Source: Flavobacteriaceae bacterium UBA6231 (lineage in GTDB: Bacteria; Bacteroidota; Bacteroidia; Flavobacteriales; Flavobacteriaceae). Taken from it: a stretch of DNA of 64,000 bases. The stretch is taken from contig DJWL01000201.1 in assembly GCA_002441545.1 (NCBI GenBank), positions 14,259 through 78,258 of the forward strand, written 5' to 3'. Shown here one piece after another: positions 24,550-33,993 of the stretch. A program made the position numbers and the translations under genes. The notes under the pieces were generated by a model. That model did no database searches. It was not told the DNA's origin and saw only the letters and a list, made by a program, of their open reading frames with translations. Positions within the stretch are counted from its first letter, which is position 1. The number at the start of each line of letters is the position of its first letter.

Positions 24550-25986
24550 CTACTTTAGCTTGGTTTTTTTAAACCCAATCATGATACGGTTTTTAAGGTC
24601 TTTTTTTTTCAATTCTTCTTCCAACTTTTTATATCTACTTATATCTTTAATGGTCACAACAGCTGCAACAACGTTATTTTTACTGTCCAGTATAGGTCTA
24701 CCGCTTAATAGAACCCTCCGCTTTTCATTGGTTTCCAAATCTTTTAACAGGATATCTATATCATCTGTCACTTCACCGACCAAAGCGCGTTCGGCCGGAA
24801 GGTTTTGAACAGGATACGTAATTTTTCCATCGGGATATAAGACATCAAAATGATCAGAGAAATTAATGGGTATTTTGGAATCATCTTCAATTCTAAAAAG
24901 TTCATTAGCTATATGGTTAGCCAAGATAACTTGCCTATTGGGATTGGCCACAATAACGCCATCACTAATATTTTCAAGAATCATATTGAGTTTTTGTTGA
25001 TTTTCAAATAACTCATTTAGGGCTTTCTCTTCATCTGCTTCAAGTTTACGTTCTTCAGTGATGTCTCTCACAATAGCATATAATGTTCCGGTATTTACAT
25101 CGGCAGTAGCGTTCCAGGACAGCCATTTGATAGAGCCATCTTTACATACCCATCTGTTGTTAAAATTAATCAGGTTGTTTCCTGCTTCTAGCTTTTCAAT
25201 TTCCTTTTTTGTTGTTGATATATCCTCAGGAAAAATAAAGGCTTCAAATGGTTTTTCTAAAAGTTCAGGGACACTATATCCTAAAATCTTGCTCAATGAA
25301 GGATTAATTTTAACAAATCTGTCTTGTGAGGCAATGACCAAGCTATCTATTGACAAATTAAAAAACGTATCGGCAGCTTTTAATGATTGCTCTACTTTCT
25401 TTCTGTCGGTAATGTCAGTTGAAATGTTACCAATGGCATAGGCTCTGTTTGAGGCATCAAATAATGGGAATTTAACAGATAAATAAGTATGAAGGCCATC
25501 TGGTTGTTCCAACGTTTCCTCTATATGTATTTCCTTGCCCGCTTTTATGGCCTCTAAATCTGAACTACGATAAGTATCTGCAATTTCCTTTGGCAAAAAC
25601 TCATGATTGGTTTTCCCAATCAGGTCTTTCTCTTTTGACTGAAAAAGCAATTGGTATTGTTTATTTACCAAGATATATTCGCCATTTAATTTTTTAACAG
25701 AAATAGGGTTGGTTGTATTGTCAATTATAGACTGTAATATATTCTTGTTTTTCAATAATTCCCGTTGATAAACCTTATTTGATTTCAGCTGCGCTTTGAG
25801 GATTAAAAACACAACCGTCAACATCCCTAACGAAAGCACTATTAATACCAATGAAACCCAATCCAGTGTAGTTTTGTTAGCTTGGAACATTTGGCTCCAA
25901 TAAATGAGCCCAAGTGCCAAAATTGCCGAGAGATTAATAATAAAACCCAGCGTGATTTTTGTTTCAAATGAGATTTTCATTGTCAA
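24550..25986 (-). CDS. Membrane PAS-domain sensor without kinase domain
   Basis: A 478-residue protein: two membrane segments (about 10-30 and 42-63), then three PAS domains (about 75-195, 205-315, 335-455) with PAC-type ends (NISTDITDRKK, IVRDITEERK, TIKDISRYKK). It ends in a short coiled coil and lacks HisKA and ATPase domains. It may signal through a partner, or it may be a kinase that lost its end, since it lies at the border with the mobile region. No promoter box of the island type was seen before it. Confidence 0.85.
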   Translation of the reverse strand: MTMKISFETKITLGFIINLSAILALGLIYWSQMFQANKTTLDWVSLVLIVLSLGMLTVVFLILKAQLKSNKVYQRELLKNKNILQSIIDNTTNPISVKKLNGEYILVNKQYQLLFQSKEKDLIGKTNHEFLPKEIADTYRSSDLEAIKAGKEIHIEETLEQPDGLHTYLSVKFPLFDASNRAYAIGNISTDITDRKKVEQSLKAADTFFNLSIDSLVIASQDRFVKINPSLSKILGYSVPELLEKPFEAFIFPEDISTTKKEIEKLEAGNNLINFNNRWVCKDGSIKWLSWNATADVNTGTLYAIVRDITEERKLEADEEKALNELFENQQKLNMILENISDGVIVANPNRQVILANHIANELFRIEDDSKIPINFSDHFDVLYPDGKITYPVQNLPAERALVGEVTDDIDILLKDLETNEKRRVLLSGRPILDSKNNVVAAVVTIKDISRYKKLEEELKKKDLKNRIMIGFKKTKLK

Positions 25987-26129
25987 TGTGTTTCAACTGG
26001 AAAGCATAGAAAACCCTAATTTCAGGATTTACTAGGTTTACCTCTTTTAATCTGGTTAAGAATGTAGGTCTTACAATTGTAAAGCCATTATATTTTTTAA
26101 TCCTACTACACGGTGTCAGCACAAACCTA

Positions 26130-26570
26130 TTACAGTAAGCTTTTTTGTTTCTTTTGGTTAATTATACCTTTAATTAATGAAAAGATTTCTTTTTTAATAG
26201 CTCTGTGTTTTTTTTGAAAATTACTGACATCAATGATAAGGCTTAAATGATCCCTTTTGTAGGCTTCTTCTTCCTTTATTTGGTCTATGCCATCCACTAA
26301 AATTTCCAAGGCCCTTTCATGCATTCTAACCGTTTTAAGAATATCTTCCGTTTCTTTTTCAAATGTCTTTAACTCATCAATGACTTCCTTGCTTTTTTTA
26401 AAATGCTTTGAGTCTATAAGTTGAAGGGTATATGACTTGATCAAATCATTAAAAAACAATTGTTCATCCTTGATGAATTCTATTTCGGATAACCAATTAA
26501 GAGATGTTTTGTGAATCATGTCCGGACTAAGCCATTCTTGATATTTGGCTTTTGATTTTTCTGTTTTCAT
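26130..26570 (-). CDS. Helical hypothetical protein
   Basis: A 146-residue, highly charged all-helical protein (KSKEVIDELKTFEKETEDIL) without known motifs. Size and helix pattern resemble the protein at 27295, so the two may be distant paralogues. It lies 76 bases behind hsp20 with a hairpin terminator between, so it may be expressed by read-through. Function unknown. Confidence 0.6.
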   Translation of the reverse strand: MKTEKSKAKYQEWLSPDMIHKTSLNWLSEIEFIKDEQLFFNDLIKSYTLQLIDSKHFKKSKEVIDELKTFEKETEDILKTVRMHERALEILVDGIDQIKEEEAYKRDHLSLIIDVSNFQKKHRAIKKEIFSLIKGIINQKKQKSLL

Positions 26571-26587
26571 ATCATTCGTTTTTAGAA

Positions 26588-26634
26588 TTAAAAAAAAGCA
26601 GAAAGCTACTTTTTAATGATTTATAACTTTCTGC
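26588..26634 (-). terminator. Terminator behind hsp20
   Basis: GCAGAAAG / CTTTCTGC stem followed on the minus strand by a run of eight T. Confidence 0.75.
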
Positions 26635-26646
26635 TCTTAAAAGAAA

Positions 26647-27174
26647 TTAAATAACCTCAATGACTTTTTTTGGGTGTTCTTTTTCAATGACTTCTTCTTT
26701 TTTCAGAAGTTTAACTTTTAAAATGCCATTTTTATAAGACGCTTTTACCTCTTGGTCTAAATCAACAGAAGGTGGAAGCATCATAGAGCGTTTAAAGGAT
26801 TTATAGCTAAACTCTTTTCTGGAATAGTTGTTTTCCTTTTCTTCATTTTCAATTTCTCTTTCACCACAAACATGAAGGACATCTTCTTCTATATCAACTT
26901 CAAAATCTTTTTTGTTAAATCCAGGAACGGCTAACTCAATTTCAAAATCTTCTTTGTGTTCTTTGATGTTCATAGCTGGCATGAGACTATCATCTTCAAA
27001 AAAATCATCTTTAAAAACATCATCAAATCGCAACAAATTGTTTAAATCTTCAAAATCAGTTCTAAACAACCGGCTGCCCCAAGGTTTTAAAAAACTATTG
27101 CTCCAAGGTGTTAATAACCTGTTTTCAAAAGGAGATAATTCGTTTCTTCTTCTGCGTTTTGTTAGTGTTGTCAT
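26647..27174 (-). CDS. Hsp20/alpha-crystallin small heat-shock protein
   Basis: A 175-residue small heat-shock chaperone. The alpha-crystallin domain covers about 65-160 (MNIKEHKEDFEIELAVPGF, then the ASYKNGILKVKL motif typical of the family's A-x-x-x-N-G-x-L signature). The N-terminal arm is arginine- and aromatic-rich and the tail carries the KVIEV oligomerisation motif (I/V-x-I/V type). It holds unfolding proteins in the cytoplasm. It has its own island-type promoter at 27214-27256. Confidence 0.93.
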   Translation of the reverse strand: MTTLTKRRRRNELSPFENRLLTPWSNSFLKPWGSRLFRTDFEDLNNLLRFDDVFKDDFFEDDSLMPAMNIKEHKEDFEIELAVPGFNKKDFEVDIEEDVLHVCGEREIENEEKENNYSRKEFSYKSFKRSMMLPPSVDLDQEVKASYKNGILKVKLLKKEEVIEKEHPKKVIEVI

Positions 27175-27213
27175 GATATTAATGTTTTAAATTAGACTTG
27201 TTTTATTATGATA

Positions 27214-27256
27214 CTAATGTATTTTGCAAACCTATTTTTTGCAATGATTGAAATCA
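27214..27256 (-). promoter_or_regulatory. Island-type promoter of hsp20
   Basis: TGAT-TGAA-ATCA palindrome (27245-27256), 23 bases, then TACATTAG on the minus strand. The start codon is 39 bases further. Confidence 0.8.
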
Positions 27257-27294
27257 GCGTACTTAATTAATTCCCAACATCTTATTAACAACAA

Positions 27295-27711
27295 TTATTC
27301 TTTCATCACACTTTGCATATATTGATAAAAACCAAACTTAAACTGTGAGATTTTGTCATTAAAATTGAACATTTCCTTCCCTGTCGCTTCATATTTATCC
27401 TTAAATAATTGAATATGACCATTGTCTTGTTCTTCTATGTTTTTTGTAATATGACTTAAATGTGACGTTATTTGATGAAATAATATCATTCGATCTTCTT
27501 CTAATTGACCAATATCATTTTTTAAATTGGATAAGGTTTCAAACAAATTCATGACCTGTGTTTTAAAAATTGGCCTATCTAGTATTGCTGTGTAAAATTG
27601 TAGCTCACTTTTTAAATCCTTTAGCCATACCAGATGTTTTGTTAAATTGTATTGAAATTCCTCCAAAGATTTAGCTCCCTTAAAACTTTTATAACCTTGT
27701 TGTGGTTCCAT
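27295..27711 (-). CDS. Helical hypothetical protein
   Basis: A 138-residue all-helical protein with no recognised motif (SLEEFQYNLTKHLVWLKDLK, then heptad-like repeats). It resembles the protein at 26130 in length and helix layout. It is the last gene of the long leftward stress operon, 19 bases after the beta-CASP nuclease gene. Function unknown. Confidence 0.6.
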   Translation of the reverse strand: MEPQQGYKSFKGAKSLEEFQYNLTKHLVWLKDLKSELQFYTAILDRPIFKTQVMNLFETLSNLKNDIGQLEEDRMILFHQITSHLSHITKNIEEQDNGHIQLFKDKYEATGKEMFNFNDKISQFKFGFYQYMQSVMKE

Positions 27712-27730
27712 ATATATTGTAGTTTAAAGA

Positions 27731-29110
27731 TTAAATTATTTGAATATCAAATAGTTTGGGGACAACAACATTCCAATGATATGTGTCTATTATTTTCACG
27801 CGAAAGGCATCTAAAACTTGAGGTTCACCATGTATTAAAAACACATTTTCTGGAATGTTTTTAATATTACCCATCCAATTCAGTAAATCAATTTGATCAG
27901 CATGTGCAGACAGACTTTCTATACTTTTTATGGTAGCTTTAACAGGATAATATTTTCCAAAAAATTTAATTTCATGAGCCCCATCTTGCAATTGTCTTCC
28001 GCGCGTACCTTCTGCTTGATAGCCAACCAATAAAACCGTTGTTGATGGTTCATCTATCAATTGTTGCAAATAGGTTAGCACACGTCCACCGGTTACCATG
28101 CCACTGCCTGCAATAATTATTTTTGGTTGTTTGTTATCGATGGTTTCCCAGGTTTCTTTGTAAGATTCTATGATGGTCACATGATTGCACATAGCCTTGT
28201 AGTCTGAAACCGAAAGCTTATGCCATTTGGGAAATCGCTGAAAAAGACTCAGCACATTGGTCCCCATTGGGCTATCAATAATAATAGGAATGTTTGGTAT
28301 GTTATTGGATTTGTATAGTTTCCATAAAATATACATGAGTGTTTGCAAGCGCTCTACCGCAAAACTAGGAATGATTAAATGCCCTCTATTATAAATGGTT
28401 TCTCTAATTAGTTTGGATAAAATTTCTTCAACATCCTCTTGCGGATGCAACTTATTGCCATAGGTGCTTTCAATAAATAAGTAATCTGCCAATTCCGGTT
28501 TTACAGGGTCATGTAATAAATAATCATTTTGCCTACCTATATCACCTGAAAAAACAAGCCGTTTTCCGTAAATATTCAAATCAATGTAAGTTGCCCCTAA
28601 AATATGTCCGTTATATTGAAACCGATAGGATATGTTTTCAGAAAGTGTTATCCATTCATCAATCATTTCTGTTTGAAACAAATCAATGGTTTTTTCTGCT
28701 TCAAATGTTGTATAAAAAGGCAAAGCGGGGTCATGCTTTGTATATTTCTCTTCATTGGCCCGGAGGGCTTCTTCCTCTTGAATTTTAGCACTATCCTTTA
28801 AAATAATTTCTGCTATGGCCAAGGTGGGTGCTGTGCCAATTATCTTGCCTTGAAATCCTTGCCTTAACAGTCTGGGCAAATATCCAACATGGTCCAGATG
28901 GCCATGCGTGAGCAATACCACATCAATACTTGTAACATCAACTGGGAGCTTAGCCCAATTGAGTTCCCTAAGTTCTTTTAACCCCTGAAACATGCCACAA
29001 TCTATCAGTATATTTTTTTCTGGGGTTTCAATAAGAAATTTGGAACCTGTAACCGTACCGGCTGCGCCTAAAAAATGTATTTTAATTGTCTTTTTCACTA
29101 AAAAATGCAT
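27731..29110 (-). CDS. MBL-fold beta-CASP RNA exonuclease-like protein
   Basis: A 459-residue metallo-beta-lactamase/beta-CASP protein. The zinc motif is THGHLDHVGY (about residue 67), with DCGMFQG before and the late motifs GSGMVTGGRVLTYL and SAHADQ near residue 400 that mark the RNA-processing (CPSF/Ysh1-like) branch. Such enzymes cut or trim RNA. In this operon it may remodel the RNA pool in non-growing cells; that is inferred from neighbours. Confidence 0.9.
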   Translation of the reverse strand: MHFLVKKTIKIHFLGAAGTVTGSKFLIETPEKNILIDCGMFQGLKELRELNWAKLPVDVTSIDVVLLTHGHLDHVGYLPRLLRQGFQGKIIGTAPTLAIAEIILKDSAKIQEEEALRANEEKYTKHDPALPFYTTFEAEKTIDLFQTEMIDEWITLSENISYRFQYNGHILGATYIDLNIYGKRLVFSGDIGRQNDYLLHDPVKPELADYLFIESTYGNKLHPQEDVEEILSKLIRETIYNRGHLIIPSFAVERLQTLMYILWKLYKSNNIPNIPIIIDSPMGTNVLSLFQRFPKWHKLSVSDYKAMCNHVTIIESYKETWETIDNKQPKIIIAGSGMVTGGRVLTYLQQLIDEPSTTVLLVGYQAEGTRGRQLQDGAHEIKFFGKYYPVKATIKSIESLSAHADQIDLLNWMGNIKNIPENVFLIHGEPQVLDAFRVKIIDTYHWNVVVPKLFDIQII

Positions 29111-29953
29111 TTAAAAACGGCATAGCGTTTTTATTTCTTTTAATATTTTATCTTTTCTGGTTTCTGAAATCCCAAGATGATCTAAGTAAAACACATCGCC
29201 TATGAGCTCTCTGCAAAGCACAACATCCCTACTAAGCAAAAACTGTTTTTCTCTGTTGGTCAATAGTGTAGATACCGTAATGGGGTATAATCCCAAGCGG
29301 TCTATCCTATCTTTTAACGCGTTGTCCTTAGGATAATCCCAACTTAACAAATACAGATTGGCACATTTACCATATTGCAAGGCATCTTCTGTAAACCGTG
29401 TATTTGTAACCACCCAGCCGTTTGTGAGTATGGTTCCATTTTTTGGATTGGCGTTCCAATGTGCTTTGACATCGTTGTAGCGTGAATGAATGTAAAGCGG
29501 TATTTTGACATTGCAGTTAAGTCCTGGTTCATTATGGAATTTACATTCCACAATGGTCGTTTCATTGTTTTTGTGCGCAATCACATCTATTTCATGAGCC
29601 ACACACTGCCCTTGCAATACTTGGTCAATGTCTGTTTTATATCCTGAATATTTCAAAATAGCTCCTATAAACCGTTCAAACGGAAACCCCGTGGGACCAA
29701 GTTCATAAATGGCTTTTTTTAGTTTGTATTTTGATGCCAAACAACTGTTGCTTTTTTTAAGCATTGTAAATGCCCTGTTGTAAATTTCCTTGGTGGAAAT
29801 CCCTTCATACAACTCATTTTTAACAGTATTGATGATTTGATTGACCGTTTGATTGTTTGCACCAACACGCTTTAAAGATACCTTTAATTTATCCAGTGAA
29901 AACTTTACTTTCTCACCAGACGATTTAATGATATTGATGATATTTGTTTCCAT
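29111..29953 (-). CDS. ATP-cone plus Mrr-like restriction-endonuclease-fold protein
   Basis: A 280-residue fusion. Residues about 1-85 (IIKSSGEKVKFSLDKLKVSL) are an ATP-cone, the nucleotide-sensing domain of ribonucleotide reductases. Residues about 100-210 carry a PD-(D/E)xK-type core (HEIDVIAHKN... TTIVECKFH). So a nuclease appears to be gated by ATP/dATP. The start at 29953 is chosen because the ATP-cone begins there; the upstream extension to 30007 is not domain-like. It is one base after its neighbour and in the same operon as the Usp genes. Confidence 0.75.
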   Translation of the reverse strand: METNIINIIKSSGEKVKFSLDKLKVSLKRVGANNQTVNQIINTVKNELYEGISTKEIYNRAFTMLKKSNSCLASKYKLKKAIYELGPTGFPFERFIGAILKYSGYKTDIDQVLQGQCVAHEIDVIAHKNNETTIVECKFHNEPGLNCNVKIPLYIHSRYNDVKAHWNANPKNGTILTNGWVVTNTRFTEDALQYGKCANLYLLSWDYPKDNALKDRIDRLGLYPITVSTLLTNREKQFLLSRDVVLCRELIGDVFYLDHLGISETRKDKILKEIKTLCRF

Positions 29954-30007
29954 TTTTTTAGAATCTAAAACCGTGAAAGCCAACAGAAAAGATAAACCAA
30001 TTTTCAA

Positions 30008-30433
30008 CTAAACAGGTTTTTTCCTCACTGCTATACCAAAAAATTCCTTGACCCAAGCTTTAATTTGATTTTCGGTCATACTATCAGCTTTTTGGACTCC
30101 TGTTATTTTAGCATGGATATCTTTAAAGTGCTCTTCTAATTCATTTTTGAATTTATTGCCAGTTTGGGCCGGCCCAAAAACAACAATGGCATCTGCATCT
30201 TGTATTTCAGAGACTATTTCCTTGAAATATGATTTGGTTTGATGCTTTTCCCGTTCCATATATTTATCTTCTGGAAGCGCATCTTGTGGGCTTCCTCTAT
30301 AACCAAGACCAAATCCCCTTGATGGATGAAAATCTTCAATTTTAGATTTTATGGTCTTAATTATTTGATTTTCTTTTTCAAGTGTCACAATATGTGCTTG
30401 TTTTTTGTCTAACCAAATGCCTACTTTTTTCAT
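30008..30433 (-). CDS. Hypothetical protein with eRF1-domain-like (baeRF-type) fold
   Basis: A 141-residue protein: GIWLDKKQAHIVTL start, then ADAIVVFGPAQTGNKFKNEL and KADSMTENQIKAWVKEFF. This order matches bacterial/archaeal eRF1-domain-2-like proteins that are suspected to act on ribosomes. The catalytic GGQ-type loop is not evident. It sits between a Usp gene and the ATP-cone nuclease. A ribosome-related role during stress is a guess. Confidence 0.6.
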   Translation of the reverse strand: MKKVGIWLDKKQAHIVTLEKENQIIKTIKSKIEDFHPSRGFGLGYRGSPQDALPEDKYMEREKHQTKSYFKEIVSEIQDADAIVVFGPAQTGNKFKNELEEHFKDIHAKITGVQKADSMTENQIKAWVKEFFGIAVRKKPV

Positions 30434-30444
30434 TTTTTAAAACT

Positions 30445-31299
30445 TTAATTTCTTAAATCATGCATTACCAAAATGGGAACTTTGGATGTGTACCCAAGTT
30501 CTTTAACTAATGGGTTTGTTAATATACTTCCAAAAAAAGCATGTTTTCTATTGATAAAAGCCACCATATCACTATCCCTACTTTCTATAAAACAATTAAT
30601 AGCATTTGAAATCTCAATGTTACTAAGTGCGTGAAAAGAATAGGCTATATCTTCAAAATATTCTTCCAAGAGCTTTTTATTATTAAGTTGGAGCTCATTT
30701 AATTTTTCTTCTTTTATAACATGCAAAACCTTAATAGAGGCATAGCAATTTTTAGCCAACTCTATCAAATAATTCAATTCACGCTTTTTAAAATGGGTTT
30801 TAAAGTCTGTTGGGAATACAATTTCTTTTGGCACATTATGCTTTGCCTGTTCTGGAACCACAATAACAGGACAGTTGCGTACCTTTTCCATAACATCTAC
30901 GGCCACACCACCGAATGTTTTGGTTCTAGAATCTGTTTCGCCTTTGGTACCCATGACTATTATTTCTATATCCTTCTCATCAACAAAGAGTTTAATAGCC
31001 TCAACCGGATTATTGAATTTGGATACCACTTCAAAATGATGCTTTGGATTGGTATGTTTTGACAAGGTCAACATGTCCAAAACTTTAGCCAATCCGCTTT
31101 CAGATCTAAGCTTAGCTGTTTCATAAAGTTCACTTCCCGGTTCCATATTCAACAGACTATCAATAACATTACTGGTTGCGGAAAAGACATTTAAAATGTA
31201 AAAATCGCAGGCGTAATTTTTATATAATTCCTGTGCATAAACTAAGGCATGCCATGCGTTTTTAGAAAAATCTGTAGGTAACAATATTTTGCGTTTCAT
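30445..31299 (-). CDS. Universal stress protein, two Usp domains
   Basis: A 284-residue tandem Usp. The first domain (about 1-150) has the ATP-binding pattern MGTKGETDSRTKTFGG followed by VRNCPVIVVPEQ. The second domain (about 155-284) lacks the glycine motif. Usp proteins bind nucleotides and act in survival of starvation or low oxygen. It is the fourth Usp gene of the operon that starts at 33982, 58 bases after the previous gene. Confidence 0.92.
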   Translation of the reverse strand: MKRKILLPTDFSKNAWHALVYAQELYKNYACDFYILNVFSATSNVIDSLLNMEPGSELYETAKLRSESGLAKVLDMLTLSKHTNPKHHFEVVSKFNNPVEAIKLFVDEKDIEIIVMGTKGETDSRTKTFGGVAVDVMEKVRNCPVIVVPEQAKHNVPKEIVFPTDFKTHFKKRELNYLIELAKNCYASIKVLHVIKEEKLNELQLNNKKLLEEYFEDIAYSFHALSNIEISNAINCFIESRDSDMVAFINRKHAFFGSILTNPLVKELGYTSKVPILVMHDLRN

Positions 31300-31357
31300 C
31301 TTTAAATAATTAACATTTTAAATTATAATTCAGCTTTAGGCAATGGAATGTGGCAAC

Positions 31358-32188
31358 TTATTCTGGAACGACTAAAAACGGAACCATGGGTTGATACCCC
31401 ATTTTTTTTATAACAGGTTCTTTTATGAGTTTTTCCAAAAAACCATGCTTATAATTAACCATAACCAGAATATCTATACCCAATTCTGTGACAAAATCTT
31501 TAATTTCGGTAGTTTTTTTGGCGTAATTGGGCATCCAGTGGAAACTATGCTCATAGTTTTGCAAAAAACTTTTTAAAACGATCAAATTATACTGTTGAAG
31601 TTCATCTAGAGACTCTTCAACATTAATATGAACCACTCTTATTTTAGCATTGTACAAATCTGCTAATTTTAATAATGGTTCTATTTCCTTCTCACTGTAA
31701 AAATGATCGAAATCTGTTGGGAAGGCTATTTGCTTTGGTTCTGTAAAATCAAATTCATCTGGCAAAATTAATACAGGACATGTTCTTACATTGTTTATAA
31801 GGTGAACGGTATTGGTTCCAAACAAAAATTCTTCAGCACCAGTTGCTCCGTGGGTTCCCATAATTATAAGCTCTATTTCATAGGTTTTAACAGCCATTTC
31901 TATGGCCGCATTTAAATCTTTTGTACTTATAATTACCTCAAACCTATGATTTGAATTAATATTGGATTTTTCAGCCATATCTTTCAATTCCAACAATTCT
32001 TTAAGGGCATTTTCTTTCATGATTTTCAACAGCTTGTTTGATAAGTTTGCCATAGTAGAACCTTCTACAGCTATTGAATTTAAAAGATGAAACACACAAG
32101 ACTCATCTTTATAGAGCTTTAGTGCATATACAATGGCACTCCATGAGTTGTCTGAAAAATCCGTTGGTAATAAAATTCGCTTTTCCAT
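31358..32188 (-). CDS. Universal stress protein, two Usp domains
   Basis: A 276-residue tandem Usp. The first domain carries MGTHGATGAEEFLFGTNT, a complete nucleotide-binding loop; the second (about 148-276) has instead a conserved NYKHGFLEKLI segment shared by the sister proteins at this place. Only 12 bases separate it from the upstream Usp gene. Confidence 0.92.
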   Translation of the reverse strand: MEKRILLPTDFSDNSWSAIVYALKLYKDESCVFHLLNSIAVEGSTMANLSNKLLKIMKENALKELLELKDMAEKSNINSNHRFEVIISTKDLNAAIEMAVKTYEIELIIMGTHGATGAEEFLFGTNTVHLINNVRTCPVLILPDEFDFTEPKQIAFPTDFDHFYSEKEIEPLLKLADLYNAKIRVVHINVEESLDELQQYNLIVLKSFLQNYEHSFHWMPNYAKKTTEIKDFVTELGIDILVMVNYKHGFLEKLIKEPVIKKMGYQPMVPFLVVPE

Positions 32189-32200
32189 GGTTTAAAATGT

Positions 32201-33046
32201 TTATGTTTTAGTGGAAGGAATTAGTAAAAAAGGAATGTTTAAATGGAAACCTATTTGATTGATGGTCGATTTGAAAAACAGGTTCTCAAAAAACGAATGT
32301 TTATTATTGATCATGACCAATAAATTAATACGGGTTTTCATTTGGAACTCCGTAATGGCTTCTTGAACGGATTCATGTGCAATACTATGGAATAAATAGG
32401 CCGTTTTATTTAAAAATGTTTCTAGCTTTTTTTTGCTCTTTTCTTGTTCTTCAGATAAATCATACCCAAAAGACACATTTAGGATATTAACCCTAGAGAC
32501 ATACAAAGACGTTATGTCCAGCAAGGGTTGTAGTTGAGTATTGGTGTAATTAATATCATAATCTGTTGGAAACAATATTTCATGTGGAGGTTCAAACGTA
32601 AAACTATCTGGAATAGCTAGAATAGGACATTTTATTTTTTTAAATACATGCACAGTATTGGAACCAAACAATACCTCTTTGACTCCCGTGGCGCCTTTAG
32701 TGCCCATAACAATATAATCTATGGATTTCTTTTTAACAACGTCTTCAATTTCTGGTATCAAAGTGTTGAAAACAGCCATGGTTTCAAAACTGTGTTTTGG
32801 GTTGTTATAATCCTTTTTAATCCTGTCTATTATGGTATCTAGCTCCATTAATGATAACTCATTCATAGGATCAGGTATATCAAATTCAGCAGGATTGCCC
32901 AGTACATATTCCACCTGATAAATTGCTGGTGTATAGGTATTCAATAAATAAAATTTACAAGTTTCGTTTTCAAATAATCGTAATGCATACTCTATGGCGT
33001 TCCATGAATTATTTGAAAAATCGGTAGGTAAAAGTATTTTTTTCAT
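32201..33046 (-). CDS. Universal stress protein, two Usp domains
   Basis: A 281-residue tandem Usp. Nucleotide-binding loop MGTKGATGVKEVLFGSNT in domain one; domain two has NNKHSFFENLF at the degenerate loop position. The spacing to the upstream Usp gene is 18 bases, so the four Usp genes are one operon. The repeated copies differ too much to be recent duplicates, which suggests separate ligands or partners. Confidence 0.92.
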   Translation of the reverse strand: MKKILLPTDFSNNSWNAIEYALRLFENETCKFYLLNTYTPAIYQVEYVLGNPAEFDIPDPMNELSLMELDTIIDRIKKDYNNPKHSFETMAVFNTLIPEIEDVVKKKSIDYIVMGTKGATGVKEVLFGSNTVHVFKKIKCPILAIPDSFTFEPPHEILFPTDYDINYTNTQLQPLLDITSLYVSRVNILNVSFGYDLSEEQEKSKKKLETFLNKTAYLFHSIAHESVQEAITEFQMKTRINLLVMINNKHSFFENLFFKSTINQIGFHLNIPFLLIPSTKT

Positions 33047-33064
33047 GATATCATTTGTTTAAAT

Positions 33065-33919
33065 TTATAATTCGTCACGTCTCATATTTTGTAATGCCAA
33101 AAATGGAATGTCCAGATTTAAAGTTAATTTATCTATTGAAGACTTAAAAATGATGTTCTCTAAAAATGAATGTCGCGTATTGACCATGACCAGCATGTCA
33201 ATATTATGGTCCTTAATATATTTATAGATGGTATTAACAATATCCTTGCTGTTTATAACTTTAAAATTGATAACACTTTTACATAGTGTTTCTTTAATGA
33301 AATTTTGATTATCCTCTTGTCGCATAGAGATTTTTTTGGCTTTTGAAATGTAAAGCATATCAATTACCGCCCTATATGGGGCCGCTATTTCACAAAGTAA
33401 TTTTAACTCTCTTCGTTTATAGGGTATCAAATAATTTGTTGGAAACAGGATATGCTTTGGCTGTGTGTATTTATAGCCTTCAGGTATGGCCAGGACAGGG
33501 CATTGAACATATTTTATTATCTGAAGGGTGTGGCTGCCAAAAGTCAGGTTTTTATCGTTGGTTTTTCCACGAGTACCCATAACAATGATATCGATATTTT
33601 CTTCGTCCACAATCCTATCGACTTCATCCAAAAGAAGACTGTTTGATGAAACCACTTTATAGGTATGCCTAGGGTTTGGCGAGTACTCGTTGGCTTTTTT
33701 AAGTACTGCTTGCAGCTGCTCATTGGACTTTTTACCAACTTCATCCTTAGCCTTGTCCAAAGTCTCTCTGGTCAATGACGCTTCATCGGCATAAATTTCA
33801 TCTTGATAAGCATGCATAAAGTAAAACTCACTGATTTCATACTTAAATAAATCAATGCCATAACGCAAAGCATTCATTGCGTTTTCAGAAAAATCAGTGG
33901 GAATTAAAATCTTTCTCAT
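33065..33919 (-). CDS. Universal stress protein, two Usp domains, first gene of operon
   Basis: A 284-residue tandem Usp. Domain one has MGTRGKTNDKNLTFGSHT; domain two has NTRHSFLENII. The start at 33919 (MRKILIPTDFSEN) is chosen over 33964 because the -7 element of its promoter (33940-33947) would lie inside the longer version. It leads an operon of at least eight genes that ends at 27295. Confidence 0.92.
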   Translation of the reverse strand: MRKILIPTDFSENAMNALRYGIDLFKYEISEFYFMHAYQDEIYADEASLTRETLDKAKDEVGKKSNEQLQAVLKKANEYSPNPRHTYKVVSSNSLLLDEVDRIVDEENIDIIVMGTRGKTNDKNLTFGSHTLQIIKYVQCPVLAIPEGYKYTQPKHILFPTNYLIPYKRRELKLLCEIAAPYRAVIDMLYISKAKKISMRQEDNQNFIKETLCKSVINFKVINSKDIVNTIYKYIKDHNIDMLVMVNTRHSFLENIIFKSSIDKLTLNLDIPFLALQNMRRDEL

Positions 33920-33939
33920 GGCTGTTATGTGGTTATGAC

Positions 33940-33982
33940 TAAAATTAAATACTATACCATTCAATCACAATGATATATATCA
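33940..33982 (-). promoter_or_regulatory. Island-type promoter of the Usp operon
   Basis: TGAT-ATAT-ATCA (33971-33982), 23 bases, then TAATTTTA on the minus strand, 20 bases before the chosen start. Confidence 0.85.
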
Positions 33983-33993
33983 GACAGAAACCT

